A stretch of DNA of 64,000 bases, taken from assembly GCA_963978545.1 (NCBI GenBank), contig OZ021730.1:2612701-2676700 (forward strand), given 5' to 3'. Below, piece after piece: positions 50,106 to 62,100 of this stretch. The notes beneath the pieces are model-generated. The model saw only the letters and a list, made by a program, of their open reading frames with translations. It made no database searches and was not told the DNA's origin. Within the stretch, counting starts at the first letter, position 1. Each line of letters begins with the position of its first letter. The position numbers and the translations under genes are program-made. Source of the stretch: Linyphia triangularis. Taxonomy: Eukaryota > Arthropoda > Arachnida > Araneae > Linyphiidae.

Positions 50106-53100
50106 GTAGGTTTTTTTCTCTGCTAACTTTTTTTAAAATTCATGCGTTCTGAAATCCGACATGTGGTACAACTGCTCCCCTGCTGATTTACGTTTCTATG
50201 ATAGTAGAAATAGAACCGAAAACTATTTACAGTTACTTATTACTTTTCAGGGGAGTGGGAGGTGGATTGAAAAAAAGCTGTATACACTATTTATACGATA
50301 ATTCCGTGCAAATTTATCGTCCACCTGATGGCTGTTTGGCCTTGTATGCCAAAATTTGCCGGGTTCGCTTTCTGGTTAATCATGGATATTCAATTCATTA
50401 CTGTTCGGAATCCATGTTAAGCTGTAGAGGTCCCGGTTTGGTTGCCCGGTATTGTACACAAAAAAAGTTTGTTTGTTGGTTTCAATACTGGGTGCTTAGC
50501 TCAAATTGAGTTTCAAAAACTGCAATTAGCGAATTTTATAATTGTGTATTAAATCTCTGGTTCAAATAGAAATTATACAATTTTATAGAATTGCAACAAT
50601 AACTTGTATGTGTATAACACGAGGATTAAATTTTCAGTTTTCATATACCAGTTTACAAGATAAATTTTTTTGGCTCTTCTGTAAAATTTCATTTTTTTTT
50701 TTTTTTTTTTTTTTTTTTGTGGCCACATTGCTGACTTTGAAACTAAGTAACTGGGCAGAAGTAATTTGGTCTTAATTTAGATAAAGGTCAAGTCATACAC
50801 TTTGGTCATAAAAATGTGAATGCTACCTATTTTTTACAAGATGCTAAAATCAATGATGTTAATAATGACCTACAGATATCAATTGATGAAACTTTTAAGT
50901 TTGGGGCCCACCTGGGGTTAGCGCTCTGGCTTTGCTTGCCAAAGGTGACAGGTTCGAATCCCAGGTAAGGCATGGATGTTTGTTGTGGTTCAGAATCCAC
51001 ATTAAGCTGTAGGTCCTGCTTAGTGATTGTGCACAAGTATAGGTCTTTGAGCGAACAAACCAACCAACTTTTAAGTTTGGGTGCCATTGTTGGATAGCAA
51101 GTAAAAAAGCGAATAGAATATTTTAGGTTTTTTAGGCCTATCTCATCTACATCCAGTGATATTATTTTGCTACTATAGAGGATTGGTTTGGGATCTAGAG
51201 TATGCAGTACAATTCTGGTCACCTTATCTCAAGAAAGATATTGATTTGTTGGAAAAGGTTCAGCGTTGAAAAACTAAAATGATACAGGGAAACTCGGCAT
51301 TGAATTATGGGGCTAGATTGAGGAATCTTAATATGTATACATTGGAAAAAAGAAGTTCAGAGGGGATTTGATTCAGCTATTTAAATGCGTCAAACTGAGG
51401 GATTTCCAGGGTTTAGAGTTTGATACAAGGGACCAGACTGGAAAGTATTTAAATTGCATTTTAACTTGGAGTATTGGATAGAGTGATTGACATGTAGAAC
51501 AATCTATCGTTCTACATCTTAAATTCTATCTTAGTCAACAGTTTTAACCCTTTCTATACTGAAAGAGAAATATTGGAAGGTCCTGAGAATACTGAAACGG
51601 CCCAAAAGAAGACCCCACAAAAAGAAACCTTATTTTACTTTTAAGACGGCCAACAAAGACGCTACTCCACCCGGGTTTATGGCAGACGTGTTGATGCCAA
51701 CAGGGTGCACCATATGCCAAAGCGAAGGTCATTTGAAAACATTTGCATTAGTTTAGGGTAAATCAAATGAGATAATATCTGTATTATATTGGACAGTAAT
51801 TTTGCATTATACATCAACCTTAAAAATTGCACTATAATTTCTTCAAAAGCAGAAAGTGGTCTTGGGCAACTTTGTCAATATTGTAGGAGCCATCTCGCAT
51901 GCAGACAATACTCACCCCACTTCTCATATATTACTATGACAAGAGGAGCGGTGCAAAGTGCCTTCCTCAATCTCCAGGCGTTTGGGCAGCTGTCCTGTAC
52001 TGCTGTTCTGTACTCTGCTTGTAATGCCATCTTGTCCTTTTACATATAGAAAGGGTTAAAAGACTAGCTGGATCTATACAGGTGGATTGCTCAGAAAAGT
52101 TAAGTTGGACCATAGAAAGGGTTAAAAGACTAGCTGGATCTATATAGGTGGATTGCTCAGAAAAGTTAAGTTGGACCAGCCTTGTGCCTGTAGTTGGTTG
52201 TTATTTTTGTAACTATACACTAAATACTTATTGTTCCATGTTTCCAGTGGGTAGGATGCATTGACATGGGTCGCAACGAGGATGCTCATGCCAATGTGGT
52301 GGTGAAGCCCAACTTGTCTCTGCCGGAGCAGGAGTCAGCGGTGCTTTCGGACGTGGAGCAGGCTCTCAACATGGAGAAAGTAGATGCACTCATCTGCGTG
52401 GCAGGAGGATGGGCGGGAGGAAACGCTGCGTCAAAAGGTAGGCTCGCTCTTTTGATTGTTCTCCGTAATTATTGTACAAGAACTCTCAACAAAATCGGTT
52501 AGCAATTGACAATTTTCAAAACATTAATTTTTAATTGGATAATTCTAAAACTTTTCCAATGAAATACATGAAAGTAAACAAATTTTGAAAAAATCTTGCT
52601 AAGTAAATTATTTGGCTAATTCATTCGCTTTATAAGTAGTTTAACAAGATCAGCAACAATTGCAATTATATAATTGCTCACTAATAATTATGTATTTTAC
52701 ATTACTTATAATTATGTTTTTTTTATTTTTGTATATTACTAATAATTATATATTTTTATACTTACTAAGTTATAAATGCTGACTGCAAAAACTTGTTTTG
52801 AAATATATAAATCATTCTTTAAATTGGATATTTTGTTTTAATATTGTCAAACATTGTTCGACTGCTCCAAAACGCAATGTATTGTACCAAAATGACCTTT
52901 AAATCAGCTCGAAAATGCCATTATACCACACCAATTTTCATTGCTTCAGAAAAGATAAATTCCACACGTCTGGTATGTTCATGGAAGTACGTCAATACCT
53001 CATTTGTCAATTATGCAACTGAATCTTCAATTGTTAAGTTTAACACTTTTATCTATTAAGCTCTTCATATGCATACATTTACTCTATTAGCCATCCCCCC

Positions 53101-56100
53101 GAAAAACGCTTAGAATGAACTCTGTATATATATTCTAGATATAGCTATATATATTCTAGATATAGCTATATATATTCTATATACCAGTTATACATCCTAT
53201 ATATATTCTACCTATGTATGTCTATACATCCTTTACATATTGTTACGAATTTTCTTCTGGGAGAAATGATGATACTGGATTGCAGAAGTAAATCCTTTTA
53301 TTCTCCATAAAGAAATGTACAAGTCTTTAAAGAGCAGCAGCAAAATTTTTTCACTCTCAAACCAAACCTTCCAGCCGTCTCAACTCAACAGCAGCAAAAA
53401 CACAAGCTTCTTGCCCTTACAGAAAATCCCAGAACCGTTGTTAGGGAAAGAAATCTCAATATATATCTGAAAACGCAATTCTCTGTGTGTTAACAGAAGC
53501 TACATAATATTTCCTAACATTTAGAAAACTAAAAAAGAATGTCTACCAGACATAAGCAGGTTCAAATCTAAACAAATTACACTAAACATCTTCTTTCACC
53601 AAGTTCTGGTTTCGAGTAATCCAAAATAAGAGACAGAATAAACTCTTGTAGTTTAATCCTTGTCAAAATCTTTGCAGAAATCGTTTGGAGTGTGCACAAA
53701 TAAAGAGACTGAATTCTTATATTCACAATTATATTTCAGCACATAACACACCTTTACAGAGCACAAACTAAAGAACAGGAACCACAAATACATAAACACA
53801 GTAAATATCACAACTAAAAAAAGATCTCTTACAAACCATCTCTGTAGGCTTTTTATACCTTTTCAAACATTTCTATACTAAACTTCAACTTAACTAGACT
53901 ACACTGATAACGCTGTAGGATGAATCGTATGGATCCTTCCGCTGAAAGAATATAGTTCCGGGAAACTCGTACGTTTTCTAGTAAAAATAATAACCTGATC
54001 AAATGGTTTTGTATTAAACTTACAAAATGTGTTGAAAATAAATGCTTTTGAGTTTCAATCTTATTCATATTTTACTTTCCTGAACAAGAATATTTTAAGA
54101 GTATTAGTGAATCGTATTCTTAGGCCGAGCTCTTTCCCTGACGGCACTCACTTGGCGTCACTCGAATTGGCGCGTGAATATTCACTTCGCCAATGTTTAC
54201 TTGAACGACGCTGCTTTAGCACAGAGGCTACAAGTTTAATAGTGATTCGTCATCAACTTATTTAGAAACTATTTATAAATCTGTATTTTTTACATTTAAT
54301 AATGAATTCAAATACAAGCTATGTATTTACAATGCACCAAAAAGGCCAACCTTTGAAATCCGATGCGAAAAGAATAGTGATGAATGTTTTTATTTTGTTA
54401 CTGTTGTGTAAAAGGCAACATAAAGACACTACCGTAAAAATATTTTTTTAATAGCTTTCAACAAATGTAAATATTTCAAGAATCTTTTAAAATATCCAGT
54501 TTTGGTGCTATCTTTAATACAGTGCATAGCCATCATTTACAGTTTTTGTGACGATAAATCTACATATAAAAAGTTCCCAGGAAAATTTAATGGATTGGCG
54601 AAATTTATATTAGAGTTCTGTTGATTGATAACTTTGCAAATTAATATTTCAATGCGAGAATTCTTCATTTAGGTTATTGATTTTTGCTCTAAGAGTTTTA
54701 ACAGTGGTTGTGCTTGGCAATCTTGAAAACAAATTTGTAATATTTAAGTAAAAAAATGTTGGTTTCCAAGTAAAAAAATATATATATATACTTTTGTAGA
54801 AACAGTTTTTGAGACAAATGCTGTTTACAGGTAAAATACTCGAAATGCACAAAGATTTTTAGTTATAATTTCAACTGCAGAATTTGTAGATTTAGTGATA
54901 GAATAGAGCTTAAGATTTTAGCAAAACGTATTAGATAACGAATATTTTAAGTTTTAACTAAAATATTACGAAAAAGTAATAAACTCCTTTACCATAAAAA
55001 AAAAAACTTCACACAAAATACCTATAAGTATTGATTTTTTTTCGGAAAAGTATCCTTTTCCAACGAGTACTTTTTTGTAATGCAGAAAAAATACGACGAA
55101 AATGCATCTATTCCCTCACCCAAAAATAGGGTTTCTTTTTTCGAATGTTTACATCATAACTAGGCAAGAAATTTTGGCGATAATCGCCCCAAATCTGTCA
55201 ACACGGTTCATCCTACCTCCCTGCAGTTGGAGGACGTCACATAAGAATGGAATCACACCGCTGCTGAAAACCGGTTTACGTCTTTTACTGATCTCTAGTT
55301 AAGTTGGAGTTTAGCATAGAAAGAGCCAACATTATCAAGAAATTACATGAAAGATCAATAATTATAATTTTCTTGCAAACAAAAACCACTGTATCAACTT
55401 CTTTAAAAAGTATTAAATTGATACAAAATAAACAAGAAATAATTCTGTTATTTTACTCATAAATTACAAAATTTTTAAAACTAATTAAAAAGAATTAAAT
55501 GCATTTAAATTTTATAACCTTCAAGAAATCTACATGTGCTGCTATCTATTGACCTATTAAGGAATTTCACAATAACCGCATCCACAGCAGTCAATTCCAA
55601 AACATCCGCAGTTGGAACTGGACTGGACTAGACTGACTCTAATTGTCACGCGAGCCTTTTATAGGTTGACAACCTTCTCCAAAATTCTAGAAATATCTAG
55701 ATAAACCTAACCATTCCCACAATTTTAAAATTTTTACCTCAATAAAAAGCTATAATTAAAAGTGATTGCAAAACTAAAGTATAATTAGATTTTACCAAAT
55801 ATTTACATTATGTACCGTTATTCACACGTTCTCGTTCGTAATAATATTCTATATACGGCAACCCTTATATACATTTTCTATATGTCAACCCTTGTAGGCA
55901 TTCTGTGTTTTTCATTCACACATTCTGTGTCAACTCCGTCGATATCGACAAACAATTGGATAGACTGCTTAATGCTGGGAAAATGAAGCTGTTGCCAGAT
56001 CGTTGGGTGGACAAAAAATGCAGATTGCAGAGGATTGAAAAAAAATCTTAAATTGTACACAGCAGAACTCTTAATAGTAGACACTAATTAGTAATAATCT

Positions 56101-59100
56101 GTAAAATAATATCTACTCTAACACTTTACACGGTGTCCCGCATTCCTACGCAACTATAGAAGTGAACTGTGATTGGATAATCATCTACCCATCATCAACC
56201 CACTGGCATGTTTTATTTTTCCATTGGAGCAATCTATCCAGTTGTTTATTTATATTGATGGCCTACCCCTTCACGCATAGTTCTACATTATAGTTATGTC
56301 TAAAGGTATAGCTAAATCAAAACTACAATTTTAAAATTTAATTTACATGACAAATATCTATCACTCTCTATCAAAATGTATTCAAGTATTTCTGTTCCTC
56401 AGATCTCGTTTCGAATTGTGATTTGATGTTGAAGCAAAGTGTGTGGACATCTGTGATCTCAGCCAAGATTGCTTCTCAGCATCTGAAGGAAGGTGGCCTA
56501 TTGACACTGACTGGTGCCAAGGCAGCCCTCCAAGAAACACCTGGTAACTCCCATTGCTCTTATGATTCAACGTTTTTGTGTTTACTTTCTGACTTGCATT
56601 CACCCTAAAATTATTAATATTCCTTAAATTTTTTTATTCTCCCTAAAATTGCACTTTAATTTTTCAATAATTTTTTTAAAAATTTAAAAACCCCAAAACT
56701 TCCCTGATTTTTCTCCAATACCTGCAAAAAATCCCCCGTTATTCCTCTATATGAGAAAAATGGATTTAATTAAATTTGTATGTTTGTTAAAATAACATAA
56801 TTATTTAATTATATAACTGTTATTTTGCTGAAAAATTATTTGAAGGTCAATTTTTTTTTAAATAGGCATTTTTTGTCAGTATAGAAACAAGCTTAGGAAG
56901 AAATATGTCTGTGTTAGAATACTATGTCAGCTGCAAGAGAAATACCCTTAAGTATTTTTGAACTATCCCTAAAATTTAAGAATTATCCTTTAAGTGTTTC
57001 TGAAATTTTTGAAATTATCCCTAAAATCCCTACCTAAATTTTTTAGAAAACTCGTTACATCCCCTGGTTTTGTGAGGGGAACTTGAATGAAAATGCTAAC
57101 GAACATGCATTATAAATGCCAAGAATGTAACTATACTTTCATTTTGGGTGGGTGGTTGATAAAATGTTTTTACCCATCTGCACAAAAATGGAAGAGACCG
57201 TCAAAAACCAACAACCAGTCCAAGTCCATTGATTTTATTAAGAAGCTCAAAATTATACACTTGAGTAGTTTAATATATCACATATAGCAGTCATGTGTTG
57301 TAATGCACCCTGATATTAAATAAACACACAAGGTGGTTTTAGAAGAATAAACATTAACTTTTATTGATCATAAAGTGCATAGGCATACAAAGGTACGCTA
57401 AACTGAGCAGTGAAGGTAACTTTAAGAACTAAACAGCTCATCATGTTGGTGTGAAGAGCAAACCTTCGGAAACTTCAATGCATTGCACCCTGTTAGAGCA
57501 GAATTCAGCAGAAGCTTTGCAGGACATCATAAATAAGGTTCTCCGACCAGCAGTAACCAAAACGCTGGCTTGGCGTTCAAACTCGCGAATAAGGATACTG
57601 TCCTTATTTGTGCTGTGGTAGAACGTAAAACTCTTTTTGAATTTTTTATTTCTAAGCATTTGGCTAAATATTTACAGGGATGTTTTCTATGTAATACTTG
57701 TATGCTACAATCCATCATTTCTTTTCGATTCTGTTCTAAAACACAGATTTGTAATTTGCTATAAAACTGCTCCATTTTAAAAAAAATCCCCATGTGAGTT
57801 TGGTACTCCAATTTATATTTATTTAACCACTACTAAAGTAAAGTAGAATTTCTTTAATTATATTACATTTAAAAAGTATTCCAACAATTACATAAAAATA
57901 TTCATTAACCATCTGTTAATCCTTTAGTAATTTTCTGATAATGTTTTTTTTTTTTTTAAGGCATGATCGGGTATGGAATGGCCAAAGCGGCAGTGCACCA
58001 TTTAGTAAAGAGTTTATCTGCTCCTAAAAGTGGCCTCCCTGATGGAGCTGTGACCTTGGCTATCCTGCCTGTCACTCTGGATACACCCATGAACAGGAAA
58101 TTCATGCCCAAGGCTGACTTCACGTCCTGGACTCCTCTCGCATATGTTGCTGAGTAAGTGCTTCATTTTGCAAATACAGTAAAAGCCCGATTATCCGGCA
58201 TTCAATCAACCGGAATTTTTTGAAAATCAAGTTTGGCGAGAAAATTGGCATTATTTCGCCAAAAATCGGCGATAAGTCGCCAAATTTTTTTTTTTTTTTT
58301 TTTTTTTTTAAAAATTTTATTTCAGATTTCGAAGTTGAGTGTTTGTTTTCTCTTTATTTTGATGGTTTTTAATTTGTAATGGCGAAATAGCTGAATTTGC
58401 ACTGATTAGAAATGAATGTAATTATTATAAAAAGGTTTTTTTTTTAATTCCGGTTTATCCGGAATGCCGAAGTTCTTATTCAAACAACTGAATTCTCAGC
58501 AAAAAACCTTAATATTCTTAATAGAAAATGTTTTTTCCGGAATATATCCGGAAAAATAAATATACTGTGGTTATTTGCCGAATCTATAAACAATTCTAGT
58601 TTGTTTCAATTGTATAAGAAAGAGGGTTTCGTAATCGAAATTCCATATCCGCAGAATCGGGAAAACATTCTCTAGTAGATAATTTGGTTTATCCGGAATT
58701 CTTATACTACCTTGTAAATTGAGCTTAAGAGGAAGTCCTAGTACCCCTATTAGAGGTCGGAAATATCGATCAAAATAAATACCGATACTATATCGTTGCA
58801 TAGAAAAAAATATCGATACATGATTTTTTTTTATTCGATTTCTAATTTTGCTAAGTTTTTCAGAACAAATTTCTACTTTTCATTCTTTTTGTAAAGTGAC
58901 TACTTTTCCAACTGGAATGGATCTATTACAAAATAAAAAGTTATATTATTGCTTAATTGGTGCAATAATTTTAAGAAAAATTTAAATGATTTTCAATAGC
59001 TTTTAAGGGCGACGCTGAATGTTTAGCAAAATATTTTTACAATGTAAATAATTGAAAAATTAACAGAGGGATGACTATATAAGTTTGTGTCTGTACGTAC

Positions 59101-62100
59101 ATATATACACACACATATATATAATTATCACGTTTTTTCCAATTTTATTTTAATTTTCAAAAGCCAGGGAGGTGCACCTCCTCCTGTTAGCTTATAAAAT
59201 GTATGGCAAAATATTGAACATTGGTGCCATTTTAACTGCCTCTCAGCCAAGTCCAAATTTTAGTTTTGATGTTTTTGAAAAAGGAAGAAAGAAAATCGAA
59301 AAAATACATGGAACTACAAAACGATCATTAAAAAATTAAATATGTTTAAAATATCGATATATCGGTGACTTTTATCGATATTTTAAAAAAAATATCAATG
59401 TAACGATATATTGCTGACCTCTAACCCCTATACTTACTATGTTACAATCTTTTAGCCCAGTGCATTTAGAAACTACTTTCTATAACCCCCTCCATTTGAC
59501 ATTTGGTGAGTAGGTACAAGAAAGATCACTGAATGAAATGACATAAATTGTTTTAATTTAATGTCTATTATAAATGAAGATTAAAATATCAAAAGACAAA
59601 AATAGGTAGAGCCACAGGATATGCATTGACAAAAGGATTTCAAGTATAACATAAAATATACTGGAAGTTATTTTCGAGTTTTATCCCCTTGTTTGCCGCA
59701 GGTGTTTATATACTTCTCATTAAGTCGATGCGTTAACTGCTCCGGGCTTATATACACACCTTTCCGAAGTATGATTGATTGCATTGCAATTTAAATTTTT
59801 CAAAACAATTTGCTCTTAAAATGGTGCTAAACATTTCCTAAGATAATTTTGGACATCATCCAATGTTAAAAATAATATTTTCTTGCCTAAAAAAAAATTT
59901 AATGTGGAAAATTTAAAAGAAATTGTGTACTTAAAATTGTTTTAAATATTTCCTAAGATCATTTTGGTCATTGTCCGGTGTTAAGAATCATATTTTCTTA
60001 CGTAAATTTATAACTATACATAATTGTAAAAAAAATTGAAATTTTTAAATTTTCTGTATAACTACGCGCGCCTATGTGGAAAAAAGTTGCACTGTGAAAC
60101 GAATCTCATAAGTTTTCTTCAGCAGGTAAGGGGTTAAGTTATATCATTTCATTAAGTGATCGTTTTCATAACTACTCGCCAAATTTCAAAGTTTTATGCA
60201 TAGTGGATATAAGGAATGACCTTTACTAAGTCTTCCTCTTAACATCTTTTTTTTTACTTATATACTAAATCAGCGGTTTACAACCTTTTTAGTTGTGTGA
60301 ACCAATGGTGGATACAGCGAGGGGCGGAGGGGGCGATTGCCCATTGTCATTCAGAGTTAAATAGGGGAAAAAATAATAAAGGCGACAAAGAATATTTTAT
60401 GTGTTTACCATGAATGCAATGAACAAAAGACACTGGTGTCCAAAAGAAACATGATTATTTAATTTATATACATAATAAGTGAATGAACATGTGAAAGATA
60501 TGAATTAAAAATATAACCAATGCACTAGATGGTTTTTATCACTCACGTTTTAACGCATGCTTCTCTCAGGCTATGGATTTAGTCAATCGAGATTTTACGA
60601 ATACGTACTGAACATCCTAAAAATTGGAGATGAAAAAACAGAGGACAAAGCAAGACAGCAAAGTGCCCTGCAAAATATTTCACACATATTTAGTTTAATT
60701 CTTGATGATCATGGATAATGGAAGTGGAAATTTGTATAGCTGTGCACTTCAAGGAAAATAAGAAGTTTGGTATATGTTTTGGAAAAACGTTTCATAAAGA
60801 AACACACACAAAAGTCTTAGGATTCTTTTACTATGCACTTGTTTAAAAAGTTGCTTGTTATAAAAAAAAAATTATAACGTTTTTGTAGTTTAGATATAAA
60901 CTTGTTCTATTAAATACATTGGATATTATTGCTTTGGAATCCCATGGTATTGTAGTATAACTTAAAAACAACAAATTTTATCTAAACTATTCAACAACCC
61001 AAAACTAAAACATTTTCTGCCCCCTCTGTAATAATACTCTGGATCCGCCCTTAGTGTGAACCATTGATTTTGTAAAAGACTTTGAGGCTCACTAGCTAAT
61101 AGAATATGTGTGCTTGCTTCAGTAATTAGTAAAACATACTACATAGCTGCCAACTAGCCTGTCTTTACATTGTATGGATTATCCGTACAATGTAAAGATT
61201 CCTACTATTTAATAGTAGGTACGAACCTACGATAGGTTGTACGAATAGCTAAAAAAATCGAACAGATTTTACGGTACTTTCCCCCAAAACCGTTAATTTT
61301 GCATTTTTCAAGTCGCCAATCAAACCAAAACGATTTTCCATAGCTGCCGCGTCAGTCAAAATGTTCACTTCTTCCTCTCAATCCCCTTCTCATTTCTCTA
61401 CCTCCTTCCATGTCCATATTTCCACACAAACATGCATGGTGCAAGTGAGGATTGCGATTGCGACCACTGTTGGGAATCCCCGGTTCTCAACTAGTCACGA
61501 TATAAAATTTTATACAATTCTATATAAAATATTATAGAATTTTTTGTTTGCAATTAGCATTATTTTTTATAACTATTGACGCTATTTGACTTTCCATGAG
61601 ACAAATATTTGTTCAGTGAAAATTGTACCAATTTGAAAATGCCAATGTTGACAGATATGATTCTATACAAGAAGAATTAAACAATATATATTTTTTTATA
61701 AAGAAAGGAAGTTTATTGCATTCACTTTGTTTTCACAATTATAAGAAAACTAAAAAAACAAGTGGTCAAGATTAAAAAAAAAGTCGATGGGATTTTTCAC
61801 ATTGTTTGATCCCCATGGGAGATTCAATGTCTGGATTAAAACTGGATAGTTTTAGGTTGATTTCACATTATTCATGCTTTTGAATTCTCTTATTATTCGA
61901 CTAATTACACCATCAAAGAATCGAATCGACGATTGTTGCTAGCAATCGAGTGATTCGATTATTCCCATCTCTACCTCTGAAACTCCCATAAAGATCATGT
62001 TAAGCATCCGCAAATATACATTGTACTTGATTAACCAAATTATACTTCCAAAAATGGGACTTTGATGAGTTGGGGCATCAAACTCTGAATTGAAAAGCAC

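Larger units (their letters stand above)
50763..52185 (+). pseudogene. CR1-like LINE reverse transcriptase remnant, interrupted
   Basis: Before the SINE it reads [20 protein letters not shown] then [19 protein letters not shown], the thumb region of CR1-type reverse transcriptases. After it come broken pieces equivalent to [22 protein letters not shown] and LYTLEKRS. The end corresponds to [16 protein letters not shown]. Several stops and shifts. A SINE (50906-51066) and a TTAA element (51548-52055) interrupt it. It lies in QDPR intron 1. Confidence 0.75.
58729..60238. mobile_element. Palindromic TTAA element, copy 3, twice interrupted
   Basis: TTAA at 58725-58728 and 60239-60242. Its sequence (aggaagtcctagta .. 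gtgagtaggtac .. tactcgccaaatttca .. cttcctc) is split by a hAT-like element at 58751-59423 and a CCCC/GGGG element at 59685-60133. It lies in QDPR intron 4. Confidence 0.83.
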
